NCBI RefSeq assembly: GCF_019752095.1
Contig: NZ_JAIEMO010000021.1
Span: forward strand, 1-64,000
Origin: Nitrosomonas sp.
GTDB lineage: Bacteria > Pseudomonadota > Gammaproteobacteria > Burkholderiales > Nitrosomonadaceae
Direction of reading: 5' to 3'
Length of the DNA stretch: 64,000 nucleotides
Positions within the stretch are counted from its first letter, which is position 1; each line of letters begins with the position of its first letter. Shown piece after piece: positions 1 through 9,920 of the stretch. A program made the position numbers and the translations under genes. The notes under the pieces were generated by a model, which had not been told where the DNA came from, did not search any database, and saw only the letters and a list, made by a program, of their open reading frames with translations.

Positions 1-12
1 CTCTTAAGTTCA
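1..12 (-). rRNA. rrs: extreme 5' end of a 16S rRNA gene (partial, continues left)
   Basis: Read on the minus strand the last bases of the window are GAACTTAAGAG, which matches the bases just before and at the conserved 16S start (AAGAGTTTGATC...). Only about a dozen bases are in view. The identification rests mainly on the promoter, boxA and leader immediately upstream at 1-235. The exact mature 5' end cannot be fixed here. Confidence 0.5.
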
Positions 13-207
13 ATTCTGTTAACTCTCTCGCTTGACGTTTTGATAATTGATATAATGTAAAATTTATCATTACCTTTATTTCTTGCGAATACTATTTTAT
101 TTTGAGGTTTTATCCTCTTTACTTTATTAAGTATCCACACCTATCGATTGTATTTTTTTAAAGAGCGTTGCCACTTATTAATACTTGCTAAGCAGCAGAG
201 AAGCGGA
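13..207 (-). promoter_or_regulatory. rRNA operon leader with boxA antitermination element
   Basis: On the minus strand this leader contains CGCTCTTTAA at 167-158, matching the boxA antiterminator core (TGCTCTTTAACA). It is followed by GATAGGTGTGGATACTTA at about 146-129, the conserved segment that follows boxA in proteobacterial 16S leaders. boxA recruits the NusB/NusE complex so that untranslated rRNA escapes Rho. The leader leads directly into the 16S start at the window edge. Confidence 0.75.
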
Positions 208-235
208 ATTATACAGACTCTATAGCACTGGTCAA
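208..235 (-). promoter_or_regulatory. strong sigma-70 promoter of the rRNA operon
   Basis: Minus strand: -35 TTGACC (235-230), a 16-bp spacer and a perfect -10 TATAAT (213-208). A GC-containing discriminator (TCCGC) follows the -10 box, as in stringently controlled rRNA promoters. Runs of A/T upstream of the -35 box (about 236-260) could act as an UP element. The promoter lies only about 100 bp downstream of the prfB stop codon and fires in the same direction. Confidence 0.75.
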
Positions 236-334
236 GATATTTTTAACCTTATTTTTGAAATGAGAATCCAGATAAACCAATCATCTTAAAATTCCCACAG
301 AATACAATCACTCAGTTACTAATACTGATTCAAA

Positions 335-1442
335 TTATTTGACACCTTGTTTGAGACTCGCCTCAATGAAATTGCTCAAATCACCATCTAATACATTTTG
401 TGTGTTTCCAACTTCAACATTTGTACGCAAATCCTTTATCCGAGACTGATCCAATACATACGATCGAATCTGATGTCCCCAGCCAATATCCGTTTTATTC
501 TCTTCTATAGCTTGCTTCTCTTCATTGCGCTTACGTAACTCTGTTTCAAATAACCTCGACTTCAACATTGCGAGCGCATCCGCTTTGTTTCGGTGTTGTG
601 ACCGACCACTTTGGCATTGCACAACTATCCCAGTAGGATTATGTGTAATACGAATAGCAGAATCTGTTTTATTAATGTGCTGCCCTCCAGCTCCAGATGC
701 TCGAAACGTATCGATTCTTAAATCAGCCGGATTGATTTCAATATCTATACTATCATCGACTTCTGGATAAACGAAAATACTGGCAAATGAAGTATGGCGT
801 CGGTTACCAGAATCAAATGGCGACTTTCTAACCAATCGATGCACACCGGTTTCTGTTCGTAAAGAACCATATGCATATTCACCAGAAACTTTTAAAGTAG
901 CACTTTTAATACCTGCAATATCACCCGGTGACTCTTCCAATATTTCCACATTAAGACCTTGCCTTTCACAATAACGCAGATACATACGCTCGAGCATAGC
1001 GGCCCAATCCTGTGCTTCTGTTCCTCCAGAGCCTGACTGTATATCCACAAAACAATTGTTCGGATCCATTTGGCCAGAAAACATGCGACGAAATTCTAAA
1101 TTTGCTATAACTTTTTCAATATCTTCAGCATCACCTGCAATACTCACAATTGCTGCCTCATCCATCTCATCTTTAGCTATCTGAAACAAATCTTTAGCAT
1201 CAGAAAGTTGTTTCTCCATAGACACCAACGTAATAATAGTACCTTCCAGCAATTTCTTTTCACGGCCTATTTCTTGAGTACGTTTGCTGTCTTCCCACAC
1301 AGTTGAATCCTCAAGCAAGCGTGTTAATTCATTCAATCGGACTTGTTTGGAATCAAAGTCAAAGAAACCTCCGCAATTCACTGGCTCGAATATCAAGATC
1401 CTGAAGGTGATTTAAAATTGCATTAATTTGTTCTGCTTCCAT
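335..1442 (-). CDS. prfB: peptide chain release factor 2, with programmed +1 frameshift
   Basis: RF2 terminates translation at UGA and UAA. The gene starts at ATG 1442, preceded by the strong ribosome binding sequence GAGGTGG. It runs 27 codons in the first frame to an in-frame TGA at 1361-1359. The site CGG AGG TTT CTT TGA C is the classic RF2 autoregulatory frameshift: a Shine-Dalgarno-like GGAGG, then CTT-TGA-C. A +1 slip drops one T and continues as GAC TTT GAT, giving 368 residues (E. coli RF2 has 365). The GGQ motif ([11 protein letters not shown]) that triggers peptide hydrolysis and the SPF tripeptide ([10 protein letters not shown]) that reads the stop codon are both present. The usual downstream neighbour lysS is absent; an rRNA promoter follows instead. 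Confidence 0.96.
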
Positions 1443-1665
1443 AAAATTCCACCTCAAAATTTAGTTATTATAACCACTACTGAACTAAAAACTCACTTGT
1501 CTTTTCCGAACTCAATCACGTCATAATAAGAAACTTATACTGAATAAATAATATAAGTATCAACAATCTCAGACAAAAGACACGTAAAAAATTATAATTG
1601 CTCATAATCACTGCAATAATTCTATCAAGCTTAACGCACTAATCGACCTTCTAACAAGAATCATA

Positions 1666-2370
1666 ATGGCAAAGTTTTTTACTTTAATTCCAGCTGCAGG
1701 CTCAGGATCTCGCATGAGCAGAGAACTTCCCAAGCAATATTTATCCTTAAACAATAAGCCCATGATTTATCATTCAATCAATACGCTATATCATAACCAG
1801 CTTATTACAAGTATATTCGTCGTTCTTGCTCCCAACGATTGCGACTGGATCAGACATGATTGGTCTGAGTTTTCCAGCAAATTAATCGTACTTAACTGTG
1901 GTGGCGCAACACGAGCTGAAAGTGTACTGAATGGCCTCACTACTGCAAAGCAAAAAGGCTTGATTGATACAAATGACTGGATCTTGGTACATGACGCCGC
2001 CAGACCTTGCTTAACCGCAGCTCAACTAGAGAAATTAATTAATGAATTAACTCTTGATGAAGTTGGCGGACTATTAGCGGTACCCGTCTCTGATACCTTG
2101 AAGCACAGTAATATCGAGAGTCGCGTGACACATACTGAACCCAGAGAAAACTTATGGCAAGCACAAACACCGCAGATGTTTCGCTGTGAATTGCTTATTA
2201 AAGCACTACAGAATGCTGAGAAGCTTCACATTACCGATGATGCAAGCGCAATTGAAGCGCTAGGATTCCATCCTAAACTTATACAAAGTGACGCTTACAA
2301 CTTTAAGGTTACCTATCCTAAAGACTTGGCATTAGCAGAATTAATTATTCAACAAAGGAACAATCCATGA
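1666..2370 (+). CDS. ispD: 2-C-methyl-D-erythritol 4-phosphate cytidylyltransferase
   Basis: IspD joins CTP to MEP in the non-mevalonate isoprenoid pathway. The 234-residue protein has the expected length. The N-terminal nucleotide-binding signature [11 protein letters not shown] (about residues 7-17) is followed by PKQY, and the metal and substrate segment VHDAARP is near residue 108. C-terminal DDASAIE and the closing [13 protein letters not shown] are also typical of IspD. Its stop codon overlaps the ispF start in an ATGA, so the two consecutive pathway enzymes are translationally coupled. Confidence 0.96.
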   Translation: MAKFFTLIPAAGSGSRMSRELPKQYLSLNNKPMIYHSINTLYHNQLITSIFVVLAPNDCDWIRHDWSEFSSKLIVLNCGGATRAESVLNGLTTAKQKGLIDTNDWILVHDAARPCLTAAQLEKLINELTLDEVGGLLAVPVSDTLKHSNIESRVTHTEPRENLWQAQTPQMFRCELLIKALQNAEKLHITDDASAIEALGFHPKLIQSDAYNFKVTYPKDLALAELIIQQRNNP

Positions 2371-2870
2371 GTACGATGAGAATAGGTCAGGGTTTTGATA
2401 TACACCAACTGGTTGAAGGACGTCGTTTGATTATTGGTGGAGTAGCAATCCCTCACGAAAAGGGATTGCTGGGTCATTCTGATGCAGATGTATTACTCCA
2501 TGCTATTTGCGATGCTCTTCTTGGTGCAGCAGCACTGGGAGATATTGGAAAGCATTTTTCTGATTCTGACCCTCAGTACAAGCATATCGATAGCCGAGTG
2601 CTATTACGCAATGTACATCGCTTATTGGAAAATTCTCAGTATAAAATTATTAATATTGACGCAACCATTATTGCTCAAACGCCTAAAATGGCACCACATA
2701 TCTCTGCCATGATTAGCAACATTGCACAGGATCTACAAACTCAAACCAGCAATATTAATATTAAAGCTAAAACTGCCGAACATTTGGGTGCAATTGGCCG
2801 AGGGGAAGGCATTGCTGCTGAAGTCATATGCTTAATTGATCTTATGGAAAGAAATCTTGACCAAGAATAA
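2367..2870 (+). CDS. ispF: 2-C-methyl-D-erythritol 2,4-cyclodiphosphate synthase
   Basis: IspF cyclises CDP-ME 2-phosphate, two steps after IspD. The 167-residue protein has the zinc ligands Asp11 and His13 in GFDIH and the third ligand His in [20 protein letters not shown]. It also has the conserved [12 protein letters not shown] loop and the C-terminal GAIGRGEGI. The start ATG overlaps the ispD stop. Its 3' end overlaps the probable start of the next gene by about 35 bp. Confidence 0.96.
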   Translation: MSTMRIGQGFDIHQLVEGRRLIIGGVAIPHEKGLLGHSDADVLLHAICDALLGAAALGDIGKHFSDSDPQYKHIDSRVLLRNVHRLLENSQYKIINIDATIIAQTPKMAPHISAMISNIAQDLQTQTSNINIKAKTAEHLGAIGRGEGIAAEVICLIDLMERNLDQE

Positions 2871-3402
2871 CGAAATAGAAAGAAAATCAATTCGGGTATT
2901 TTTTGCGATCTTGCCTAACAAACAGATACAGAAGCAATTGATGTACCATAGTGAAACGCTTGAGCCTATTTGCGGTGGCCGTAAAGTTAAAATGCAACAT
3001 ATTCATTTGACATTGCTATTTTTAGGAAACGTCGAGACTCATCGGATCCAGACACTACAGCAAATCGCAGAAAATATACCCGCAAAGAAATTTGAGTTTA
3101 AATTGGATACAATCGGCTATTGGCGACACAATCATATTGTTTACATCCAAGCAAAAAAATTTCCTGTAGAGCTCTTTTCACTTGCTGATTCATTAAAGAT
3201 TGCACTATCAAAAGGCGGCTTCGCATTTGACAATCGCACCTACAAACCACACATCACTATATTCCGTAAAGCCATTCATCATGTTAGCACTGACCTGATT
3301 AACCCGATTCGATGGTGTGTTAATCAATGGTTACTCGTACAATCGAAACCGACACACAGCGGGGTCGAATATATCCCACTCAGCTATTGGCGCTTAAAAT
3401 AA
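2836..3402 (+). CDS. thpR: RNA 2',3'-cyclic phosphodiesterase (2'-5' RNA ligase family)
   Basis: Members of the 2H phosphoesterase family open 2',3'-cyclic phosphates on RNA; the cellular substrate in bacteria is uncertain. Both catalytic HxTx motifs are visible: HLTL at about residues 57-60 and HITI at about 139-142. The tract [11 protein letters not shown] is the usual first beta strand. No ATG starts this frame upstream of the family homology. The candidates are TTG at 2836 (inside ispF) or TTG at 2857, which has a purine-rich AAAGAAA upstream, so the first 20 or so residues are unsure. Expression probably depends on coupling to ispF. Confidence 0.85.
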   Translation: MILWKEILTKNNEIERKSIRVFFAILPNKQIQKQLMYHSETLEPICGGRKVKMQHIHLTLLFLGNVETHRIQTLQQIAENIPAKKFEFKLDTIGYWRHNHIVYIQAKKFPVELFSLADSLKIALSKGGFAFDNRTYKPHITIFRKAIHHVSTDLINPIRWCVNQWLLVQSKPTHSGVEYIPLSYWRLK

Positions 3403-3478
3403 GCAGATTTCTTAAATAACTAAATATTCCACGACACTTTATAACAATATCTCCCGATATCTCAGCTCTGCAACCACC

Positions 3479-4153
3479 ATGAAAATTCTCGCTTTTGAAA
3501 CCTCTACCGAATTTTGTTCCGTTGCGCTTCAGCTAGAGGAGACAGTAATCGAAAAAGAAGTTCACGCAGGACAACGCCACTCAGAAATGCTTTTATTTAT
3601 GATTCAAGAAATACTGAAAGAAGCAAAATTGACATTACAGCAAATTGATGGCATTGCTTTTGGCGCGGGCCCAGGCTCTTTTACTGGTTTACGCATCGCA
3701 TGCGGAGTTGCACAAGGCCTAGCCTATACCACCGGAATCTCGGTTATAAAAATCAGCACCTTAGAAGCTGTAGCGCAGAAAATAGCCAAACAGAAAGTTA
3801 TTGTGGCACTTGATGCTCGCATGGGCGAGATTTATCATGCCGCCTATCAGAAAGTAGCAAACCATGGCTGGGAAATTGTTAGCTCACCCATTCTTTGCCT
3901 ACCACAGCAAGCGCCGACTCTATCTGACACTAATACTAATTGGCATGGCTGCGGTAGTGGATTTGATGTTTATCACGAAGAATTATCGTCACGTTATCGT
4001 AAGAATCTTCAACAAATTCACTGTGATCTTCATCCGCACGCTAAAGAAATCGCCCAGCTCGCACTACTCCACCCTGGCACCGATCCAGCTAATGCAACAC
4101 CAATATACTTACGAAACAAGGTAGCACTGAAAGAAAATGAACGACAATTATGA
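3479..4153 (+). CDS. tsaB: tRNA threonylcarbamoyladenosine biosynthesis protein TsaB
   Basis: TsaB is the scaffold partner of TsaD in making t6A37 on ANN-decoding tRNAs. The 224-residue protein opens with ILAFETSTEFCSVAL and carries GAGPGSFTGLRIACG (about residues 62-76), the conserved core of the YeaZ family. An internal VIVALDARMGEIYHA is also typical. The stop overlaps the rimI start in an ATGA. The tsaB-rimI pairing is widespread. Confidence 0.95.
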   Translation: MKILAFETSTEFCSVALQLEETVIEKEVHAGQRHSEMLLFMIQEILKEAKLTLQQIDGIAFGAGPGSFTGLRIACGVAQGLAYTTGISVIKISTLEAVAQKIAKQKVIVALDARMGEIYHAAYQKVANHGWEIVSSPILCLPQQAPTLSDTNTNWHGCGSGFDVYHEELSSRYRKNLQQIHCDLHPHAKEIAQLALLHPGTDPANATPIYLRNKVALKENERQL

Positions 4154-4605
4154 CACTACTGCGAGCTGCTAACATCAGAACAATGGATCTTTCGGACATA
4201 GATCGCATTATTCTTATTGAGCGAGAAATTTTTCTTTTTCCATGGTCACCAGGTAATTTTTCCGATTCCATTAAAGCAGGCTATCTATGCCAGGTGCTGG
4301 AGCAAGATGACACGCTTATGGGATATGGAATCATGATGAGGAGCCCCGAAGAAGCCCATGTACTTACACTGGGTATTGCTGCAGATTGGCAAAAGAAAGG
4401 CTTAGGTAAAACATTACTTCAACATTTTATTGAGTACGCCAAAGAGCAAGCAGTAAAATCTATATTTCTCGATGTGCGCGAATCCAATCATGGCGCAGCA
4501 CAACTCTACAAACGAATGGGTTTTCATCAAATTGCCACACGAAAAGGTTACTACCCTGCCATGTGTGGCCGCGAAGATGCACTGGTTATGAAACTGGAAT
4601 TATGA
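4150..4605 (+). CDS. rimI: ribosomal protein S18 N-terminal alanine acetyltransferase
   Basis: This is a 151-residue GNAT acetyltransferase. The acetyl-CoA loop AADWQKKGLGKTLLQ (Q/RxxGxG/A) lies near residues 77-90. The C-terminal segment FLDVRESNHGAAQLYKRMGF, followed by RKGYY, is characteristic of RimI rather than of generic GNATs. It overlaps tsaB at its start and udg at its stop (both ATGA), forming a coupled tsaB-rimI-udg unit. Confidence 0.92.
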   Translation: MTLLRAANIRTMDLSDIDRIILIEREIFLFPWSPGNFSDSIKAGYLCQVLEQDDTLMGYGIMMRSPEEAHVLTLGIAADWQKKGLGKTLLQHFIEYAKEQAVKSIFLDVRESNHGAAQLYKRMGFHQIATRKGYYPAMCGREDALVMKLEL

Positions 4606-5375
4606 ATAGCCGACGCAGACAAATACTTAAAGAATTAAATCTATTACCAGCATGGTACTTTAGATCAGACACTTCACATCTTAACCAGTCATTTCATCCG
4701 GAACCTACTAAAAATGAAGATATTACATCTTCGTTCACGCTCAAAAAAGAGCCAGAGCAATCCAACAAAATTAATCAAATGAATTTGGATCAATTGCAAC
4801 TGGCAGTGTCACATTGCACTGCCTGCCCTTTGAGTAAGACTCGCACGTATACTGTATTTGGTACCGGTGATAAGAATGCAAGCTGGTTATTTGTTGGCGA
4901 AGGGCCTGGCGCAAGAGAAGATGAAACAGGTGAACCTTTTGTAGGGCAAGCTGGAAAATTGCTTGACCAAATGTTATCAGCAATTCAGTTAAACCGAGGG
5001 CATCTGGTTTATATTACTAATATCGTCAAATGCCGTCCCCCAAATAATAGAAACCCTAGTACACATGAAGCTAAGCAGTGCGAACCTTTCCTGACTAGGC
5101 AAATCGCATTGATCAAGCCAAAAATTATTATTGCATTAGGTAAAGTTGCCGCACAAAATCTTCTTAAGTGTGACAACAGCATTTCCGGTTTACGTGGGAA
5201 ACTACACGATTATTCAGGTATACCATTGATTGTTACCTATCATCCTGCCTATTTATTGCGCGCTCTTCCGGAAAAGGCTAAAGCCTGGAAAGATTTATGC
5301 TTCGCTCAATCAGTCATGAAATCATTGATTCAAAATCCCCCCTCACTTGATGACACTTCCCAACCAACCGACTAA
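4602..5375 (+). CDS. family 4 (type A) uracil-DNA glycosylase with 4Fe-4S cluster
   Basis: This enzyme removes uracil from DNA. ATG 4602 overlaps the rimI stop in an ATGA and gives 257 residues; a longer frame from 4563 would lie inside rimI and lacks support. The N-terminal 60 or so residues are a variable arm seen in many of these proteins. The catalytic loop is VGEGPGAREDETGEPFVGQAG. Four cysteines sit in CTACPL, VKCRPP and EAKQCEP, the iron-sulfur ligand pattern of family 4. The C-terminal YHPAYLLR loop inserts into the DNA minor groove. Confidence 0.93.
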   Translation: MNSRRRQILKELNLLPAWYFRSDTSHLNQSFHPEPTKNEDITSSFTLKKEPEQSNKINQMNLDQLQLAVSHCTACPLSKTRTYTVFGTGDKNASWLFVGEGPGAREDETGEPFVGQAGKLLDQMLSAIQLNRGHLVYITNIVKCRPPNNRNPSTHEAKQCEPFLTRQIALIKPKIIIALGKVAAQNLLKCDNSISGLRGKLHDYSGIPLIVTYHPAYLLRALPEKAKAWKDLCFAQSVMKSLIQNPPSLDDTSQPTD

Positions 5376-5388
5376 TTGATGCAATAAA

Positions 5389-6663
5389 CTAGCGTACTTT
5401 TCTTGTACCAATCAGATGCAGTGAATCTTCCTTACTTTGATTTAGCAGGTGCCATTTTCTAACCAACGTCATCATGACAGAAACAAATAATCCAAAAACA
5501 GCAATAACGATATAAATATGCACTTCAAATAAAATTAATAAAGCATAAAATGATAACATTACTAAAATACTCAAGTTCTCATTAAAATTCTGCACTGCAA
5601 TGGAGTGTCCGGCACCCATCAAAATATGCCCACGATGCTGTAATAAAGCATTCATCGGCACCACAAAAAACCCCGCTAGTCCGCCAATTAGTATCAACAA
5701 AATAATAGCTATCCACAAATCCTTTACTAAAATCATAGCCATGACAACAATGCCCATTGCAATACCCAATGGAATAACTGTTACCGATTGCCGTAAAGAA
5801 ATCCAACGGGCTGCCATGATAGCACCTGCAGCGATACCTAAAGCCACTACACCTTGCAGTTGTGCCGCTTGGTTGAGCGGGTAATCCATTGCCACTTCGG
5901 CCCATTTCAATACAATAAACTGAAGTGTGGCACCTGCCCCCCAGAACAAAGTGGTCACCGCCAGAGATATTTGCCCGAGTTTATCTGACCACAACAATTT
6001 AACGCAGTGACTAAATTCATGAACCAGAAAAAAAATATTTTTCTTAGGAATACGATGATCGACACCTGTATTAGGAATATACAAATTAAATAGTGCCGCG
6101 ATGGTATAAATGATAGCTATTAGAAAAATCCCACTTTCCAGCGCATTGTCTATTCCCGTCTCTATAAAGGGAAAATTAAATTCCAACAAAGCATTTGCAA
6201 CCGAAGGAGTGATTAGCACGCCACCTAAAACAGTTCCTAATACAATAGATGCTACCGTTAGCCCTTCAATCCATCCGTTTGCAATTACCAATTTTTCAGG
6301 TGGCAATAATTCTGTCAATATGCCATATTTAGCAGGTGAATAAGCGGCGGCACCTAATCCTACAACCGCGTAAGCGGCTAACGCAAAATATTGATGCATA
6401 GCAACAAATAACAATCCACAACCGGTAATTTTGATGGTGTTGCTAATAAACATGACCCGCCCTTTTGGCATAGAATCAGCAAATGCACCAACAAATGGAG
6501 CAAGAATGACGTAGAACAGCACAAAAACAAACTTCAACATGGGTGTTAAATAGGCGGGGGCATGTAAATCAATTAGCAAAGCAATCGCTACAACGAGCAG
6601 CGCATTATCTGCAAGTGAAGAAAAGAATTGCGCTGCCATAATTGTATAAAACCCGCGTTTCAA
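5389..6663 (-). CDS. lplT: lysophospholipid transporter LplT (MFS)
   Basis: This 424-residue major facilitator protein has about 12 hydrophobic segments. The N-terminus MKRGFYTIMAAQFFSSLADNA is the LplT signature. LplT flips lysophospholipids across the inner membrane for re-acylation. It carries the MFS loop GAFADSMPKGRVM between helices 2 and 3. E. coli pairs it with the acyltransferase Aas, which is not in this window. It is convergent with udg (13 bp) and divergent from alr. Confidence 0.88.
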   Translation of the reverse strand: MKRGFYTIMAAQFFSSLADNALLVVAIALLIDLHAPAYLTPMLKFVFVLFYVILAPFVGAFADSMPKGRVMFISNTIKITGCGLLFVAMHQYFALAAYAVVGLGAAAYSPAKYGILTELLPPEKLVIANGWIEGLTVASIVLGTVLGGVLITPSVANALLEFNFPFIETGIDNALESGIFLIAIIYTIAALFNLYIPNTGVDHRIPKKNIFFLVHEFSHCVKLLWSDKLGQISLAVTTLFWGAGATLQFIVLKWAEVAMDYPLNQAAQLQGVVALGIAAGAIMAARWISLRQSVTVIPLGIAMGIVVMAMILVKDLWIAIILLILIGGLAGFFVVPMNALLQHRGHILMGAGHSIAVQNFNENLSILVMLSFYALLILFEVHIYIVIAVFGLFVSVMMTLVRKWHLLNQSKEDSLHLIGTRKVR

Positions 6664-6885
6664 ACTTATTCCCTGTTATCTTGGTTCTTTACCAATAGTG
6701 TTATTGGTTAAATAATTTTCTAAGACTACTTAAAAAAACCCTTAACTCGTTCTTTATCGACAATTTCAATTAAGTTCATGAGATTAGCATATTATGCAAA
6801 TTACCGAAGCATCAACACTTGAAAATATATTTTGCGCACTGAATAAGTATCTCGCCGATACTATTTATTTTTATCATAAAATTTA

Positions 6886-7968
6886 ATGTCACGCCCTATT
6901 CAAGCAATCATTGACCATTCTGCATTAGTACATAATCTGAGCATAGTCCGTCAATACGTACCCCATACACGCATTTTTGCAGTTCTCAAAGCGGATGCGT
7001 ATGGCCATGGATTACTTCATACTGCAAATGCACTTAAAAATGTCGATGGATTTGCACTACTGGAATTAGATGCCGCGATAACTCTACGTACTGCAGGCTA
7101 TCAACAACCCATTTTACTTTTAGAAGGCTTCTTTTCTACAATGGAAATAGCTTTAATTGAACAATACCAATTGAGCACCGTCATTCATCATCCTGAGCAA
7201 GTATCCATGCTTACTGATTCCCAAAGTCGTAAAATAGACATATTCATAAAAGTTAATACTGGCATGAATCGCTTGGGATTATCCCCAAAACAATTGCCAC
7301 AAGTTATTCAAAAATTAACAAATAATCAACAGGTAAAAAATATTACACTCATGACGCACTTTGCCAGTGCTGATGATCCCCATGAAAAAGCAAGTGTTTT
7401 TCGTCAGCTTCAATGTTTTGAAGTTATCACCGAGAAATATAATTATCCATGCTCCCTTGCAAACTCAGCAGCTATCGTCAATTATCCTGAAACCCATAGT
7501 GATTGGGTGCGCCCTGGAATCATGTTATATGGCGCTTCACCTTTATCAGATAAAACTGCAACAGATCTTAATCTTCTGCCAGTCATGACACTATCAAGCA
7601 AAATTATTGCAATACATGATTTGGAAGCTGGTGATAAAGTCGGATATCATGGGCTTTTCAAAGCTGATTATCGAATGCGTATTGGCATTGTTGCGTGTGG
7701 TTATGCCGATGGCTACCCACGTCACGTCCCCACTGGCACACCCGTATTGATTAATAATCAACGTGGTCGATTACTAGGTCGAGTATCCATGGATATGCTG
7801 GCTATAGATCTTACTGGAATTGAAAACGCTAAACTAGGAGACCCAGTTGTTCTTTGGGGTAAGGGTATGCCTGTCGAAGAAATAGCTACCTACGCTGAGA
7901 CTTCCAGTTATGAGCTACTTTGCGGACTCGCTGCGCGGGTAGATAGGAAATTTCTTAAGTCATTTTAA
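6886..7968 (+). CDS. alr: alanine racemase
   Basis: Alr is a PLP enzyme that supplies D-alanine for peptidoglycan. The 360-residue protein has the PLP-binding lysine in AVLKADAYGHG (about residue 35). Further signatures are VNTGMNRLG, RPGIMLYGASP and a catalytic tyrosine in KVGYHGLF. GRVSMDMLAIDLT completes the C-terminal domain. It is convergent with the parvulin gene, and in related genomes alr often neighbours lplT as here. Confidence 0.96.
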   Translation: MSRPIQAIIDHSALVHNLSIVRQYVPHTRIFAVLKADAYGHGLLHTANALKNVDGFALLELDAAITLRTAGYQQPILLLEGFFSTMEIALIEQYQLSTVIHHPEQVSMLTDSQSRKIDIFIKVNTGMNRLGLSPKQLPQVIQKLTNNQQVKNITLMTHFASADDPHEKASVFRQLQCFEVITEKYNYPCSLANSAAIVNYPETHSDWVRPGIMLYGASPLSDKTATDLNLLPVMTLSSKIIAIHDLEAGDKVGYHGLFKADYRMRIGIVACGYADGYPRHVPTGTPVLINNQRGRLLGRVSMDMLAIDLTGIENAKLGDPVVLWGKGMPVEEIATYAETSSYELLCGLAARVDRKFLKSF

Positions 7969-7997
7969 TTCCCAACCCACCCGACATCGGAAAGAAA

Positions 7998-8792
7998 TTA
8001 TTCTACTTTTGCTTTACCGCGTAAATCTTGCACTACTGTAGCAAATTCACGTTGCAATACGCGCTGCTGTATATTTTGTTTTACTTCTTCAAATGGAGGA
8101 ACTTCCATCGGCCGTATATCCATCAACTGAATTACATGCCAACCGAATGAAGTCTGTACCGGCTGCTCCGTCAAACCACCTTTAGATAGTTTCACGAGCG
8201 CCTCAGAAAATGGCCGAACATAAGCAGCAGGCGGACTCCAATTTAATTCTCCGCCATTTTCCTTACTCCCATCATCGATAGATTTTTCTTCAGCAATTTT
8301 GGCAAAATTACCGCCTTTTTTGAGACTAGCAACAATATCCCGTGCTTCATTTTCGTTTTCCACAAGAATATGGCGAGCTTTGTACTCTTTATCACCCATC
8401 TGCACTTTTAGAACATCGTATTCCTTACGTAAAGTATCATCACTAACCTGATTATTTTTTATATAATCGGCCTGAAATGCTCTAACCAGAACTGCTTGGC
8501 GTGCTATTTCAAGTTGCGCGATAACTTCTGAGTCCTGATCAAGACGCTTTTTAACTGCCTCTTGGGCAAGAATCTCTTCTGCAATCAGATTCTCACGTAA
8601 AGCTTTTCTCATCTCTGGTCCATCTGGCTGTCCCTGTGCCACATTGGCTTTCACCATCAATTCCAAGCGAGACTGTGGAATTGCAACACCATTTACTTTA
8701 GCCACAACTCCTGATGACTGAGCCTGCACAGATAATGCAATCAAGCTCCAAATACTAACTATCATTACTTGTGAAAATTTCTTCAAACGCAT
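7998..8792 (-). CDS. periplasmic parvulin-type peptidyl-prolyl isomerase
   Basis: This is a SurA/PrsA-like folding factor. The start at ATG 8792 has a good AAGGA six bases upstream, and the protein then begins MRLKKFSQVMIVSIW, a signal peptide ending near VQAQ (residues 1-25). That gives 264 residues. The longer frame from 8831 would bury the signal peptide. A SurA-N-like helical region (residues 30-130) precedes one PpiC domain, with the tracts KARHILVENENEA and ELNWSPPAAYVRPFSEAL and ending TSFGWHVIQLMDIR. It is the distal gene of the yciB-yciI group. Confidence 0.92.
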   Translation of the reverse strand: MRLKKFSQVMIVSIWSLIALSVQAQSSGVVAKVNGVAIPQSRLELMVKANVAQGQPDGPEMRKALRENLIAEEILAQEAVKKRLDQDSEVIAQLEIARQAVLVRAFQADYIKNNQVSDDTLRKEYDVLKVQMGDKEYKARHILVENENEARDIVASLKKGGNFAKIAEEKSIDDGSKENGGELNWSPPAAYVRPFSEALVKLSKGGLTEQPVQTSFGWHVIQLMDIRPMEVPPFEEVKQNIQQRVLQREFATVVQDLRGKAKVE

Positions 8793-8945
8793 GGAATTTC
8801 CTTTTTTGATTGGGATAAAATTTATATTCACCAGAATATAGCATCAGCTTAAAGTATACGCCTTTACTTGTAAGACGTGAACTCTATATGCCACTATTTC
8901 TAGTGAAGTCACTTGATATTATAGAGAAAAATACACCCTAAGTTC

Positions 8946-9251
8946 TTACTCAGGCAAAACCTTTTTAAAAGGTTTAACTGTTACTCTTTGGTAAACACCC
9001 GCACTAACATAGGGATCTTCGTTAGCCCAATCCTGAGCTGTCTCCAGAGATTCAAATTCTGCCACTATCAAACTGCCCGAAAAACCAAGCGGACCTGGAT
9101 CTTGATTATCAATTGCAGGATAGGGTCCCGCTAAAATTAGTCGACCGGCTTCTTGCAATGCTCTAATTCTTCTCAAATGTTCTGATCGAGCTGATATCCT
9201 TTTTTCTAAGCTATTTGGTACATCTTCTGCATTTATCGCGTATAGCATCAT
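8946..9251 (-). CDS. YciI family protein
   Basis: This 101-residue ferredoxin-fold protein of the YciI/YCII family has the conserved LAGPYPAID tract and the segment [22 protein letters not shown]. The second segment includes the Asp-Pro-Tyr region that forms the putative active site. The biochemical role of the family is not established. The ATG overlaps the yciB stop codon, so the two are coupled, an arrangement common in betaproteobacteria. Confidence 0.9.
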   Translation of the reverse strand: MMLYAINAEDVPNSLEKRISARSEHLRRIRALQEAGRLILAGPYPAIDNQDPGPLGFSGSLIVAEFESLETAQDWANEDPYVSAGVYQRVTVKPFKKVLPE

Positions 9252-9853
9252 TGTTTCTTTCCAGTCTTATTGTCTATTTTTTCAATCAAATTATTTTGTT
9301 CATTTGTAGTCAAGATTCTCTCAGATACTTGCTTCAAGTATGTTCCTAATATTAAGACTTGCAAAAATATAAATACAAGCATTATTCCCGTAGCACCAAA
9401 TAATTTAAATGTAACCCACGTATCTGCTGAGAAGCTAAAGGCAACATACAGATTAATCCCTCCCATGAATAGAAAAAAAACTATCCAACTCAGATTAAGC
9501 ATATTCCATACGGCTACAGGTAAGATCATTTGCTTCTCAAGCATTAATTCGATCAAATTCTTTCTAAGAAGCAAACTCGATACTAGCAAAACAGATGCAA
9601 TCAGCCAATACATAACTGTCGGCTTCCATTTAATAAATGTTTCATCCTGGACTAATAATGTAGCTCCACCAAAAATTACGATAATCACCATGTTTACCCA
9701 CATCAGCTTTTCTATTTGATGCTGTCGGAACCAAAGCCAGCCAATTTGTGCGATAGCAGCTACTATCGCAACAGCTGTTGCAATAAAAATATCGTAAAAC
9801 TTGAAAGTTATAAAAAATAATATCACTGGAAAAAGATCAAAGAAAAACTTCAT
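9248..9853 (-). CDS. yciB: inner-membrane intracellular septation protein YciB/IspZ
   Basis: This 201-residue membrane protein has five to six hydrophobic helices. [21 protein letters not shown] is the family hallmark N-terminus. [32 protein letters not shown] matches the conserved middle. YciB is linked to cell division and envelope integrity in enterobacteria; its mechanism is unknown. It overlaps yciI by 4 bp. Confidence 0.93.
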   Translation of the reverse strand: MKFFFDLFPVILFFITFKFYDIFIATAVAIVAAIAQIGWLWFRQHQIEKLMWVNMVIIVIFGGATLLVQDETFIKWKPTVMYWLIASVLLVSSLLLRKNLIELMLEKQMILPVAVWNMLNLSWIVFFLFMGGINLYVAFSFSADTWVTFKLFGATGIMLVFIFLQVLILGTYLKQVSERILTTNEQNNLIEKIDNKTGKKQ

Positions 9854-9920
9854 AGTGGCAAGTATTCTATATTTATTTTATTATCAATCGTCTAAAGAAC
9901 ATTAAAAACGTTGCTTATTA

